Shown here piece after piece: positions 12,282 to 26,537 of a stretch of 64,000 nucleotides of DNA. The stretch is from Luzula sylvatica (Eukaryota > Streptophyta > Magnoliopsida > Poales > Juncaceae): assembly GCA_946800325.1 (NCBI GenBank), contig OX326961.1:40617543-40681542 (forward strand), in the 5' to 3' direction. The position numbers were made by a program, and so were the translations under genes. Under the pieces are notes generated by a model. It made no database searches. It had not been told where the DNA came from and was given only the letters and a program-made list of their open reading frames with translations. Within the stretch, counting starts at the first letter, position 1, and every line of letters begins with the position of its first letter.

Positions 12282-15008
12282 GCGTTAAAATCTTGTTTTG
12301 AATCGAAAAACAAACTTTCTTAGTGTTTGTGAAATTTGGTGAATAGTTAGGTAGTAAAAGATACGATACAAAGGATCTAAAAACACGTTATTTGAACTCC
12401 TCAAAGCGTTAAAATCTTGTTTTGAATCGAAAAACAAACTTTCTTAGTGTTTGTGAAATTTGGTGAAAAGTTACGTAGTAAAAGATACGATACAAATGAT
12501 CTACAAACATGTTATTTGAACTACTCAAAGCGTTAAAATCTTGTTTTGAATCGAAAAACAAACTTTCTTAGTGTTTGTGAAATTTGGAGAAAAGTTACGT
12601 AGTAAAAGATACGATACAAATGATCTTAAAACACGTTATTTGAACTACTCAAAGCGTTAAAATCTTGTTTTGAATCGAAAAACAAACTTTCTTAGTGTTT
12701 GTGAAATTCGGTGAAAAGTTATGTAGTAAAAGATACGGTACAAATGATCTAAAAACACGTTATTTGAGCTCCTCAAAGCGTTAAAATCTTGTTTAGAATC
12801 GAAAAACAAACTATCTTAGTGTTTGTGAAATTTGGTGAAAAGTTATGAACTAAAAGATACGATACAAATGATCTTAAAACACGTTATTTGAACTCGTCAA
12901 AGCGTTAAAATCTTGTTTTGAATCTAAAAACAAACTATCTTAGTGTTTGTGAAATTTGGTGAAAAGTTATGTACTGAAAGATACGATACAAATGATCTAG
13001 AAACACGTTATTTGAACTCCTCAAAGCGTTAAAAGCTTGTTTTGAATCGAAACACAAACTTTCTTAGTGTTTGTGAAATTTCGTGAAAAGTTATGTAGTA
13101 AAAGATACGATACAAAGGATCTAAAAACACGTTATTTGAACTCCTCAAAACGTTAAAATCTTGTTTTGAATCGAAAAACAAACTTTCTTAGTGTTTGTGA
13201 AATTTGGTGATAAGTTATGTAGTAAAAGATACGATACAAATGATCTTAAAACACGTTATTTGAACTCGTCAAAGCGTTAAAATCTTGTTTTGAATCGAAA
13301 AACAAACTTTCTTAGTGTTTGTGAAATTTGGTGAAAAGTTATGTGTTAAAAGATACGGTACAAATGATCTAAAAACACGTTATTTGAACTCCTCAAAGCG
13401 TTAAAATCTTGTTTTGAATCGAAAAACAAACTATGTTAGTGTTTGTGAAATTTGGTGAAAAGTTATGTACAAAAAGGTACGATACAAATGATCTAAAAAC
13501 ACGTTATTTGAACTCCTCAAAGCGTTAAAAGCTTGTTTTGAATCGAAACTCAAACTTTCTTAGTGTTTGTGAAATTTCGTGAAAAGTTATGTAGTAAAAG
13601 ATACGATACAAATGATCTAAAACATGTCATTTGAACTCCTCAAAGCGTTAAAATCTTGTTTTGAATCGAAAAACAAACTTTCTTAGTGTTTGTGAAATTT
13701 GGTGAAAAGTTATGTAGTAAAAGATACGATACAAAGGATCTAGAAACACGTTATTTGAACTCCTCAAAGCGTTAAAATCTTGTTTTGAATCGAAAAACAA
13801 ACTTTCTTAGTGTTTGTGAAATTTGGTGAAAAGTTATGTGGTAAAAGATACGATACAAATGATCTAGAAACACGTTATTTGAACTCCTCAAAGCGTTAAA
13901 ATCTTGTTTTGAATCGAAAAACAAACTATCTTAGTGTTTGTGAAATTTGGTGAAAAGTTATGTACTAAAAGATACGATACAAATGATCTAGAAACACGTT
14001 ATTTGAACTCCTCAAAGCGTTAAAAGCTTGTTTTGAATCGAAACACAAACTTTCTTAGTGTTTGTGAAATTTCGTGAAAAGTTATGTAGTAAAAGATACG
14101 ATACAAAGGATCTAAAAACAGGTTATTTGAACTCCTCAAAGCGTTAAAATCTTGTTTTGAATCGAAAAACAAACTTTCTTAGTGTTTGTGAAATTTGGAG
14201 AAAAGTTACGTAGTAAAAGATACGATACAAATGATCTTAAAACACGTTATTTGAACTACTCAAAGCGTTAAAATCTTGTTTTGAATCGAAAAACAAACTT
14301 TCTTAGTGTTTGTGAAATTCGGTGAAAAGTTATGTAGTAAAAGATACGGTACAAATGATCTAAAAACACGTTATTTGAGCTCCTCAAAGCGTTAAAATCT
14401 TGTTTAGAATCGAAAAACAAACTATCTTAGTGTTTGTGAAATTTGGTGAAAAGTTATGTACTAAAAGATACGATACAAATGATCTTAAAACACGTTATTT
14501 GAACTCGTCAAAGCGTTAAAATCTTGTTTTGAATCTAAAAACAAACTTTCTTAGTGTTTGTGAAATTTTGTGAAAAGTTACGTGGTAAAAGATACGATAC
14601 AAATGATCTAAAAACACGTTATTTGAACTCCTCACAGCGTTAAAATCTTGTTTTGAATCGAAAAACAAACTATCTTAGTGTTTGTGAAATTTGGTGAAAA
14701 GTTATGTACGAAAATATAGGATACAAATGATCTAAAAACACGTCATTTGAGCTCCTCAAAGCGTTAAAAGCTTGTTTTGAATCGAAAAACAAACTTTCTT
14801 AGTGTTTGTGATATTTCGTGATAAGTTATGTAGTAAAAGATACGATACAAATGATCTTAAAACACGTTATTTGAACTCGTGAAAGCGTTAAAATCTTGTT
14901 TTGAATCGAAAAACAAACTTTCTTAGTGTTTGTGAAATTTGGTGAAAAGATCTGTAGTAAAAGATACGATACAAATGATCTTAAAACACGTTATTTGAAC
15001 TCGTCAAA

Positions 15009-18000
15009 GCGTAAAAATCTTGTTTTGAATCGAAAAACAAACTTTCTTAGTGTTTGTGAAATTTGGTGAAAAGTTATGTGGTAAAAGATACGATACAAAT
15101 GATCTAGAAACACGTTATTTGAACTCCTCAAAGCGTTAAAATCTTGTTTTGAATCGAAAAACAAACTATCTTAGTGTTTGTGAAATTTGGTGAAAAGTTA
15201 TGTACTAAAAGATACGATACAAATGATCTAGAAACACGTTATTTGAACTCCTCAAAGCGTTAAAAGCTTGTTTTGAATCGAAACACAAACTTTCTTAGTG
15301 TTTGTGAAATTTCGTGAAAAGTTATGTAGTAAAAGATACGATACAAAGGATCTAGAAACACGTTATTTGAACTCCTCAAAGCGTTAATAGCTTGTTTTGA
15401 ATCGAAACACAAACTTTCTTAGTGTTTGTGAAATTTGGTGAAAAGTTATGTAGTAAAAGATACGATACAAAGGATCTAAAAACACGTTATTTGAACTCCT
15501 CAAAGCGTTAAAATCTTGTTTTGAATCGAAAAACAAACTTTCTTAGTGTTTGTGAAATTTGGTGAAAAGTTACGTAGTAAAAGATACGATACAAATGATC
15601 TACAAACATGTTATTTGAACTACTCAAAGCGTTAAAATCTTGTTTTGAATCGAAAAACAAACTTTCTTAGTGTTTGTGAAATTCGGTGAAAAGTTATGTA
15701 GTAAAAGATACGATACAAATGATCTAAAAACACGTTATTTGAGCTCCTCAAAGCGTTAAAAGTGTGTTTTGAATCGAAAAACAAACTTTTTTAGTGTTAG
15801 TGAAATTTGGTGAAAAGATCTGTAGTAAAAGATACGATACAAATGATCTTAAAACACGTTATTTGAACTCGTCAAAGCGTTAAAATCTTGTTTTGAATCG
15901 AAAAACAATCTTTCTTAGTGTTTGTGAAATTTGGTGAAAAGATCTGTAGTAAAAGATACGATACAAATGATCTTAAAACACGTTATTTGAACTCGTCAAA
16001 GCGTTAAAATCTTGTTTTGAATCGAAAAACAAACTTTCTTAGTGTTTGTGAAATTTTGTGAAAAGTTACGTGGTAAAAGATACGATACAAATGATCTAAA
16101 AACACGTTATTTGAACTCCTCACAGCGTTAAAATCTTGTTTTGAATCGAAAAACAAACTATCTTAGTGTTTGTGAAATTTGGTGAAAAGTTATGTACGAA
16201 AAGATAGGATACAAATGATCTAAAAACACGTCATTTGAGCTCCTCAAAGCGTTAAAAGCTTGTTTTGAATCGAAAAACAAACTTTCTTAGTGTTTGTGAT
16301 ATTTGGTGATAAGTTATGTAGTAAAAGATACGATACAAATGATCTTAAAACACGTTATTTGAACTCGTGAAAGCGTTAAAATCTTGTTTTGAATCGAAAA
16401 ACAAACTTTCTTAGTGTTTGTGAAATTTGGTGAAAAGATCTGTAGTAAAAGATACGATACAAATGATCTTAAAACACGTTATTTGAACTCGTCAAAGCGT
16501 TAAAATCTTGTTTTGAATCGAAAAACAAACTTTCTTAGTGTTTGTGAAATTTGGTGAAAAGTTATGTGGTAAAAGATACGATACAAATGATCTAGAAACA
16601 CGTTATTTGAACTCCTCAAAGCGTTAAAATCTTGTTTTGAATCGAAAAACAAACTATCTTAGTGTTTGTGAAATTTGGTGAAAAGTTATGTACTAAAAGA
16701 TACGATACAAATGATCTAGAAACACGTTATTTGAACTCCTCAAAGCGTTAAAAGCTTGTTTTGAATCGAAACACAAACTTTCTTAGTGTTTGTGAAATTT
16801 CGTGAAAAGTTATGTAGTAAAAGATACGATACAAAGGATCTAGAAACACGTTATTTGAACTCCTCAAAGCGTTAATAGCTTGTTTTGAATCGAAACACAA
16901 ACTTTCTTAGTGTTTGTGAAATTTGGGGAAAAGTTATGTAGTAAAAGATACGATACAAAGGATCTAAAAACACGTTATTTGAACTCCTTAAAGCGTTAAA
17001 ATCTTGTTTTGAATCGAAAAACAAACTTTCTTAGTGTTTGTGAAATTTGGTGAAAAGTTACGTAGTAAAAGATACGATACAAATGATCTACAAACATGTT
17101 ATTTGAACTACTCAAAGCGTTAAAATCTTGTTTTGAATCGAAAAACAAACTTTCTTAGTGTTTGTGAAATTCGGTGAAAAGTTATGTAGTAAAAGATACG
17201 ATACAAATGATCTAAAAACACGTTATTTGAGCTCCTCAAAGCGTTAAAAGTGTGTTTTGAATCGAAAAACAAACTTTCTTAGTGTTAGTGAAATTTGGTG
17301 AAAAGATCTGTAGTAAAAGATACGATACAAATGATCTTAAAACACGTTATTTGAACTCGTCAAAGCGTTAAAATCTTGTTTTGAATCGATAAACAAACTT
17401 TCTTAGTGTTTGTGAAATTTGGTGAAAAGTTATGTGGTAAAAGATACGATACAAATGATCTAGAAACACGCTATTTGAACTCCTCAAAGCGTTAAAATCT
17501 TGTTTTGAATCGAAAAACAAACTATCTTAGTGTTTGTGAAATTTGGTGAAAAGTTATGTACTAAAAGATACGATACAAATGATCTAGAAACACGTTATTT
17601 GAACTCCTCAAAGCGTTAAAATCTTGTTTTGAATCGAAAAACAAACTTTCTTAGTGTTTGTGAAATTTGGTGAAAAGTTATGTGGTAAAAGATACGATAC
17701 AAATGATCTAGAAACACGTTATTTGAACTCCTCAAAGCGTTAAAATCTTGTTTTGAATCGAAAAACAAACTATCTTAGTGTTTGTGAAATTTGGTGAAAA
17801 GTTATGTACTAAAAGATACGATACAAATGATCTAGAAACACGTTATTTGAACTCCTCAAAGCGTTAAAAGCTTGTTTTGAATCGAAACACAAACTTTCTT
17901 AGTGTTTGTGAAATTTCGTGAAAAGTTATGTAGTAAAAGATACGATACAAAGGATCTAGAAACACGTTATTTGAACTCCTCAAAGCGTTAATAGCTTGTT

Positions 18001-21000
18001 TTGAATCGAAACACAAACTTTCTTAGTGTTTGTGAAATTTGGTGAAAAGTTATGTAGTAAAAGATACGATACAAAGGATCTAAAAACACGTTATTTGAAC
18101 TCCTCAAAGCGTTAAAATCTTGTTTTGAATCGAAAAACAAACTTTCTTAGTGTTTGTGAAATTTGGTGAAAAGTTACGTAGTAAAAGATACGATACAAAT
18201 GATCTACAAACATGTTATTTGAACTACTCAAAGCGTTAAAATCTTGTTTTGAATCGAAAAACAAACTTTCTTAGTGTTTGTGAAATTCGGTGAAAAGTTA
18301 TGTAGTAAAAGATACGATACAAATGATCTAAAAACACGTTATTTGAGCTCCTCAAAGCGTTAAAAGTGTGTTTTGAATCGAAAAACAAACTTTTTTAGTG
18401 TTAGTGAAATTTGGTGAAAAGATCTGTAGTAAAAGATACGATACAAATGATCTTAAAACACGTTATTTGAACTCGTCAAAGCGTTAAAATCTTGTTTTGA
18501 ATCGATAAACAAACTTTCTTAGTGTTTGTGAAATTTGGTGAAAAGTTATGTGGTAAAAGGTACGATACAAATGATCTAGAAACACGCTATTTGAACTCCT
18601 CAAAGCGTTAAAATCTTGTTTTGAATCGAAAAACAAACTATCTTAGTGTTTGTGAAATTTGGGGAAAAGTTATGTACTAAAAGATACGATACAAATGATC
18701 TAGAAACACGTTATTTGAACTCCTCAAAGCGTTAAAATCTTGTTTTGAATCGAAAAACAAACTTTCTTAGTGTTTGTGAAATTTGGTGAAAAGTTATGTG
18801 GTAAAAGATACGATACAAATGATCTAGAAACACGTTATTTGAACTCCTCAAAGCGTTAAAATCTTGTTTTGAATCGAAAAACAAACTATCTTAGTGTTTG
18901 TGAAATTTGGTGAAAAGTTATGTACTAAAAGATACGATACAAATGATCTAGAAACACGTTATTTGAACTCCTCAAAGCGTTAAAAGCTTGTTTTGAATCG
19001 AAACACAAACTTTCTTAGTGTTTGTGAAATTTCGTGAAAAGTTATGTAGTAAAAGATACGATACAAAGGATCTAAAAACAGGTTATTTGAACTCCTCAAA
19101 GCGTTAAAATCTTGTTTTGAATCGAAAAACAAACTTTCTTAGTGTTTGTGAAATTTGGAGAAAAGTTACGTAGTAAAAGATACGATACAAATGATCTTAA
19201 AACACGTTATTTGAACTACTCAAAGCGTTAAAATCTTGTTTTGAATCGAAAAACAAACTTTCTTAGTGTTTGTGAAATTCGGTGAAAAGTTATGTAGTAA
19301 AAGATACGGTACAAATGATCTAAAAACACGTTATTTGAGCTCCTCAAAGCGTTAAAATCTTGTTTAGAATCGAAAAACAAACTATCTTAGTGTTTGTGAA
19401 ATTTGGTGAAAAGTTATGTACTAAAAGATACGATACAAATGATCTTAAAACACGTTATTTGAACTCGTCAAAGCGTTAAAATCTTGTTTTGAATCTGAAA
19501 ACAAACTTTCTTAGTGTTTGTGAAATTTTGTGAAAAGTTACGTGGTAAAAGATACGATACAAATGATCTACAAACACGTTATTTGAACTCCTCACAGCGT
19601 TAAAATCTTGTTTTGAATCGAAAAACAAACTATCTTAATGTTTGTGAAATTTGGTGAAAAGTTATGTACGAAAAGATACGATACAAATGATCTAAAAACA
19701 CGTCATTTGAGCTCCTCAAAGCGTTAAAAGCTTGTTTTGAATCGAAAAACAAACTTTCTTAGTGTTTGTGATATTTGGTGATAAGTTATGTAGTAAAAGA
19801 TACGATACAAATGATCTTAAAACACGTTATTTGAACTCGTGAAAGCGTTAAAATCTTGTTTTGAATCGAAAAACAAACTTTCTTAGTGTTTGTGAAATTT
19901 GGTGAAAAGTTATGTGGTAAAAGATACGGTACAAATGATCTAAAAACACGTTATTTGAACTCCTCAAAGCGTTAAAATCTTGTTTTGAATCGAAAAACAA
20001 ACTATGTTAGTGTTTGTGAAATTTGGTGAAAAGTTATGTACTAAAAGATACGATACAAATGATCTAGAAACACGTTATTTGAACTCCTCAAAGCGTTAAA
20101 AGCTTGTTTTGAATCGAAACACAAACTTTCTTAGTGTTTGTGAAATTTCGTGAAAAGTTATGTAGTAAAAGATACGATACAAAGGATCTAAAAACACGTT
20201 ATTTGAACTCCTCAAAGCGTTAAAATCTTGTTTTGAATCGAAAAACAAACTTTCTTAGTGTTTGTGAAATTTGGTGAAAAGTTATGTACTAAAAGATACG
20301 ATACAAATGATCTAGAAACACGTTATTTGAACTCCTCAAAGCGTTAAAAGCTTGTTTTGAATCGAAACACAAACTTTCTTAGTGTTTGTGAAATTTCGTG
20401 AAAAGTTATGTAGTAAAAGATACGATACAAAGGATCTAAAAACACGTTATTTGAACTCCTCAAAGCGTTAAAATCTTGTTTTGAAACGAAAAACAAACTT
20501 TCTTAATGTTTGTGAAATTTGGTGATAAGTTATGTAGTAAAAGATACGATACAAATGATCTTAAAACACGTTATTTGAACTCGTCAAAGCGTTAAAATCT
20601 TGTTTTGAATCGAAAAACAAACTTTCTTAGTGTTTGTGAAATTTGGTGAAAAGTTATGTGGTAAAAGATACGGTACAAATGATCTAAAAACACGTTATTT
20701 GAACTCCTCAAACCGTTAAAATCTTGTTTTGAATCGAAAAACAAACTATGTTAGTGTTTGTGAAATTTGGTGAAAAGTTATGTACTAAAAGGTACGATAC
20801 AAATGATCTAAAAACACGTTATTTGAACTCCTCAAAGCGTTAAAAGCTTGTTTTGAATCGAAACTCAAACTTTCTTAGTGTTTGTGAAATTTCGTGAAAA
20901 GTTATGTAGTAAAAGATACGATACAAATGATCTAAAACATGTTATTTGAACTCCTCAAAGCGTTAAAATCTTGTTTTGAATCGAAAAACAAACTTTCTTA

Positions 21001-23686
21001 GTGTTTGTGAAATTTGGTGAATAGTTAGGTAGTAAAAGATACGATACAAAGGATCTAAAAACACGTTATTTGAACTCCTCAAAGCGTTAAAATCTTGTTT
21101 TGAATCGAAAAACAAACTTTCTTAGTGTTTGTGAAATTTGGTGAAAAGTTACGTAGTAAAAGATACGATACAAATGATCTACAAACATGTTATTTGAACT
21201 ACTCAAAGCGTTAAAATCTTGTTTTGAATCGAAAAACAAACTTTCTTAGTGTTTGTGAAATTTGGAGAAAAGTTACGTAGTAAAAGATACGATACAAATG
21301 ATCTTAAAACACGTTATTTGAACTACTCAAAGCGTTAAAATCTTGTTTTGAATCGAAAAACAAACTTTCTTAGTGTTTGTGAAATTCGGTGAAAAGTTAT
21401 GTAGTAAAAGATACGGTACAAATGATCTAAAAACACGTTATTTGAGCTCCTCAAAGCGTTAAAATCTTGTTTAGAATCGAAAAACAAACTATCTTAGTGT
21501 TTGTGAAATTTGGTGAAAAGTTATGAACTAAAAGATACGATACAAATGATCTTAAAACACGTTATTTGAACTCGTCAAAGCGTTAAAATCTTGTTTTGAA
21601 TCTAAAAACAAACTATCTTAGTGTTTGTGAAATTTGGTGAAAAGTTATGTACTGAAAGATACGATACAAATGATCTAGAAACACGTTATTTGAACTCCTC
21701 AAAGCGTTAAAAGCTTGTTTTGAATCGAAACACAAACTTTCTTAGTGTTTGTGAAATTTCGTGAAAAGTTATGTAGTAAAAGATACGATACAAAGGATCT
21801 AAAAACACGTTATTTGAACTCCTCAAAACGTTAAAATCTTGTTTTGAATCGAAAAACAAACTTTCTTAGTGTTTGTGAAATTTGGTGATAAGTTATGTAG
21901 TAAAAGATACGATACAAATGATCTTAAAACACGTTATTTGAACTCGTCAAAGCGTTAAAATCTTGTTTTGAATCGAAAAACAAACTTTCTTAGTGTTTGT
22001 GAAATTTGGTGAAAAGTTATGTGTTAAAAGATACGGTACAAATGATCTAAAAACACGTTATTTGAACTCCTCAAAGCGTTAAAATCTTGTTTTGAATCGA
22101 AAAACAAACTATGTTAGTGTTTGTGAAATTTGGTGAAAAGTTATGTACAAAAAGGTACGATACAAATGATCTAAAAACACGTTATTTGAACTCCTCAAAG
22201 CGTTAAAAGCTTGTTTTGAATCGAAACTCAAACTTTCTTAGTGTTTGTGAAATTTCGTGAAAAGTTATGTAGTAAAAGATACGATACAAATGATCTAAAA
22301 CATGTCATTTGAACTCCTCAAAGCGTTAAAATCTTGTTTTGAATCGAAAAACAAACTTTCTTAGTGTTTGTGAAATTTGGTGAAAAGTTATGTAGTAAAA
22401 GATACGATACAAAGGATCTAGAAACACGTTATTTGAACTCCTCAAAGCGTTAAAATCTTGTTTTGAATCGAAAAACAAACTTTCTTAGTGTTTGTGAAAT
22501 TTGGTGAAAAGTTATGTGGTAAAAGATACGATACAAATGATCTAGAAACACGTTATTTGAACTCCTCAAAGCGTTAAAATCTTGTTTTGAATCGAAAAAC
22601 AAACTATCTTAGTGTTTGTGAAATTTGGTGAAAAGTTATGTACTAAAAGATACGATACAAATGATCTAGAAACACGTTATTTGAACTCCTCAAAGCGTTA
22701 AAAGCTTGTTTTGAATCGAAACACAAACTTTCTTAGTGTTTGTGAAATTTCGTGAAAAGTTATGTAGTAAAAGATACGATACAAAGGATCTAAAAACAGG
22801 TTATTTGAACTCCTCAAAGCGTTAAAATCTTGTTTTGAATCGAAAAACAAACTTTCTTAGTGTTTGTGAAATTTGGAGAAAAGTTACGTAGTAAAAGATA
22901 CGATACAAATGATCTTAAAACACGTTATTTGAACTACTCAAAGCGTTAAAATCTTGTTTTGAATCGAAAAACAAACTTTCTTAGTGTTTGTGAAATTCGG
23001 TGAAAAGTTATGTAGTAAAAGATACGGTACAAATGATCTAAAAACACGTTATTTGAGCTCCTCAAAGCGTTAAAATCTTGTTTAGAATCGAAAAACAAAC
23101 TATCTTAGTGTTTGTGAAATTTGGTGAAAAGTTATGTACTAAAAGATACGATACAAATGATCTTAAAACACGTTATTTGAACTCGTCAAAGCGTTAAAAT
23201 CTTGTTTTGAATCTAAAAACAAACTTTCTTAGTGTTTGTGAAATTTTGTGAAAAGTTACGTGGTAAAAGATACGATACAAATGATCTAAAAACACGTTAT
23301 TTGAACTCCTCACAGCGTTAAAATCTTGTTTTGAATCGAAAAACAAACTATCTTAGTGTTTGTGAAATTTGGTGAAAAGTTATGTACGAAAATATAGGAT
23401 ACAAATGATCTAAAAACACGTCATTTGAGCTCCTCAAAGCGTTAAAAGCTTGTTTTGAATCGAAAAACAAACTTTCTTAGTGTTTGTGATATTTGGTGAT
23501 AAGTTATGTAGTAAAAGATACGATACAAATGATCTTAAAACACGTTATTTGAACTCGTGAAAGCGTTAAAATCTTGTTTTGAATCGAAAAACAAACTTTC
23601 TTAGTGTTTGTGAAATTTGGTGAAAAGATCTGTAGTAAAAGATACGATACAAATGATCTTAAAACACGTTATTTGAACTCGTCAAA
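15009..23686. repeat. 70-monomer higher-order repeat, copy 2 (8,678 bp)
   Basis: Repeats the class order of 6331-15008 without a gap and at the same length. Only scattered differences were seen by eye: gtaaaaatct at the start of the first E (15009, absent at 6331), gaatcg where copy 1 has aaatcg near 8084, and ggggaaaag near 18660 where copy 1 has ggtgaaaag. The O deletions are in the same places (20837 and 22200). Such near-identity over 8.7 kb implies a recent single-event duplication or conversion. Confidence 0.95.
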
Positions 23687-24554
23687 GCGTAAAAATCTTG
23701 TTTTGAATCGAAAAACAAACTTTCTTAGTGTTTGTGAAATTTGGTGAAAAGTTATGTGGTAAAAGATACGATACAAATGATCTAGAAACACGTTATTTGA
23801 ACTCCTCAAAGCGTTAAAATCTTGTTTTGAATCGAAAAACAAACTATCTTAGTGTTTGTGAAATTTGGTGAAAAGTTATGTACTAAAAGATACGATACAA
23901 ATGATCTAGAAACACGTTATTTGAACTCCTCAAAGCGTTAAAAGCTTGTTTTGAATCGAAACACAAACTTTCTTAGTGTTTGTGAAATTTCGTGAAAAGT
24001 TATGTAGTAAAAGATACGATACAAAGGATCTAGAAACACGTTATTTGAACTCCTCAAAGCGTTAATAGCTTGTTTTGAATCGAAACACAAACTTTCTTAG
24101 TGTTTGTGAAATTTGGTGAAAAGTTATGTAGTAAAAGATACGATACAAAGGATCTAAAAACACGTTATTTGAACTCCTCAAAGCGTTAAAATCTTGTTTT
24201 GAATCGAAAAACAAACTTTCTTAGTGTTTGTGAAATTTGGTGAAAAGTTACGTAGTAAAAGATACGATACAAATGATCTACAAACATGTTATTTGAACTA
24301 CTCAAAGCGTTAAAATCTTGTTTTGAATCGAAAAACAAACTTTCTTAGTGTTTGTGAAATTCGGTGAAAAGTTATGTAGTAAAAGATACGATACAAATGA
24401 TCTAAAAACACGTTATTTGAGCTCCTCAAAGCGTTAAAAGTGTGTTTTGAATCGAAAAACAAACTTTCTTAGAGTTAGTGAAATTTGGTGAAAAGATCTG
24501 TAGTAAAAGATACGATACAAATGATCTTAAAACACGTTATTTGAACTCGTCAAA
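23687..24554. repeat. 70-monomer higher-order repeat, copy 3, first seven monomers only
   Basis: Seven monomers, E-F-G-H-I-J-K. They open with the same gtaaaaatct marker as copy 2 (15009), exactly 8,678 bp away. After K the pattern departs: copies 1 and 2 continue with B' (caatctttc), while this one continues with L. The K here also has tttcttagagttag instead of tttttagtgttag. The end of the 8,678-bp periodicity is therefore near 24,450-24,560. Confidence 0.9.
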
Positions 24555-26537
24555 GCGTTAAAATCTTGTTTTGAATCGATAAACAAACTTTCTTAGTGTT
24601 TGTGAAATTTGGTGAAAAGTTATGTGGTAAAAGATACGATACAAATGATCTAGAAACACGCTATTTGAACTCCTCAAAGCGTTAAAATCTTGTTTTGAAT
24701 CGAAAAACAAACTATCTTAGTGTTTGTGAAATTTGGTGAAAAGTAATGTACTAAAAGATACGATACAAATGATCTAGAAACACGTTATTTGAACTCCTCA
24801 AAGCGTTAAAAGCTTGTTTTGAATCGAAACACAAACTTTCTTAGTGTTTGTGAAATTTCGTGAAAAGTTATGTAGTAAAAGATACGATACAAAGGATCTA
24901 AAAACAGGTTATTTGAACTCCTCAAAGCGTTAAAATCTTGTTCTGAATCGAAAAACAAACTTTCTTAGTGTTTGTGAAATTTGGAGAAAAGTTACGTACT
25001 AAAAGATACGATACAAATGATCTTAAAACACGTTATTTGAACTACTCAAAGCGTTAAAATCTTGTTTTGAATCGAAAAACAAACTTTCTTAGTGTTTGTG
25101 AAATTCGGTGAAAAGTTGTGTAGTAAAAGATACGGTACAAATGATCTAAAAACACGTTATTTGAGCTCCTCAAAGCGTTAAAATCTTGTTTAGAATCGAA
25201 AAACAAACTATCTTAGTGTTTGTGAAATTTGGTGAAAAGTTATGTACTAAAAGATACGATACAAATGATCTTAAAACACGTTATTTGAACTCGTCAAAGC
25301 GTTAAAATCTTGTTTTGAACATAAAAACAAACTTTCTTAGTGTTTGTGAAATTTTGTGAAAAGTTACGTGGTAAAAGATACGATACAAATGATCTACAGA
25401 CACGTTATTTGAACTCCTCACAGCGTTAAAATCTTGTTTTGAATCGAAAAACAAACTATCTTAGTGTTTGTGAAATTTGGTGAAAAGTTATGTACGAAAA
25501 GATACGATACAAATGATCTAAAAACACGTCATTTGAGCTCCTCAAAGCGTTAAAAGCTTGTTTTGAATCGAAAAACAAACTTTCTTAGTGTTTGTGATAT
25601 TTGGTGATAAGTTATGTAGTAAAAGATACGATACAAATGATCTTAAAACACGTTATTTGAACTCGTCAAAGCGTTAAAATCTTGTTTTGAATCGAAAAAC
25701 AAACTTTCTTAGTGTTTGTGAAATTTGGTGAAAAGTTATGTGGTAAAAGATACGGTACAAATGATCTAAAAACACGTTATTTGAACTCCTCAAAGCGTTA
25801 AAATCTTGTTTTGAATCGAAAAACAAACTATGTTAGTGTTTGTGAAATTTGGTGAAAAGTTATGTACTAAAAGGTACGATACAAATGATCTAAAAACACG
25901 TTATTTGAACTCCTCAAAGCGTTAAAAGCTTGTTTTGAATCGAAACTCAAACTTTCTTAGTGTTTGTGAAATTTCGTGAAAAGTTATGTAGTAAAAGATA
26001 CGATACAAATGATCTAAAACATGTTATTTGAACTCCTCAAAGCGCTAAAATCTTGTTTTGAATCGAAAAACAAACTTTCTTAGTGTTTGTGAAATTTGGT
26101 GAAAAGTTATGTAGTAAAAGATACGATACAAAGGATCTAAAAACACGTTATTTGAACTCCTCAAAGCGTTAAAATCTTGTTTTGAATCGAAAAACAAACT
26201 TTCTTAGTGTTTGTGAAATTTGGTGAAAAGTTACGTAGTAAAAGATACGATACAAATGATCTACAAACATGTTATTTGAACTACTCAAAGCGTTAAAATC
26301 TTGTTTTGAACCGAAAAACAAACTTTCTTAGTGTTTGTGAAATTCGGTGAAAAGTTATGTAGTAAAAGATACGATACAAATGATCTAAAAACACGTTATT
26401 TGAGCTCCTCAAAGCGTTAAAAGTGTGTTTTGAATCGAAAAACAAACTTTCTTAGTGTTTGTGAAATTTGGTGAAAAGATCTGTAGTAAAAGATACGTTA
26501 CAAATGATCTTAAAACACGTTATTTGAACTCGTCAAA
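24555..26537. repeat. 16-monomer linker between higher-order domains
   Basis: Class order L-F-G'-P-Q-R-C'-D'-A-M-N'-O-X-I-J-K' (1,983 bp, one 123-bp O at 25919). It carries rare markers: gttctgaatcg in P, gttgtgtag in Q, gaacataaaaac (25317) and ctacagacacg in C', and gcgctaaaat in X. The stretch from G' at 24803 onward recurs 16,482 bp downstream at 41285, where it opens the 62-monomer unit. The gaacataaaaac marker is at 25317 and 41799. The linker therefore looks like a stranded piece of the right-hand domain on the left side of the 41-monomer domain. Confidence 0.88.

Larger units (their letters stand above)
6331..15008. repeat. 70-monomer higher-order repeat, copy 1 (8,678 bp)
   Basis: Class order: E-F-G-H-I-J-K-B'-C-D-A-B-E-F-G-H-I-J-K-L-F-E-F-G-H-I-J-K-L-F-E-F-G'-P-Q-R-C'-D'-A-M-N-G-T-G-U-M-N'-O-S-I-P-Q-R-V-G-U-M-N'-O-W-E-F-G'-P-Q-R-C'-D-A-B. 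That is 70 monomers and 8,680 - 2 bp, the two missing bases being the deletions in the O monomers at 12159 and 13522. Six rare markers recur exactly 8,678 bp downstream: caatctttc 7229, ctacaaacacg 10889, gaatctgaaaac (near 10813), tatgaact 12844, gtgttaaaa 13343 and aaaatatagg 14711. The first 32 monomers belong to classes A-L and the next block to G'/M-X, so the unit joins two satellite subfamilies. Confidence 0.95.
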
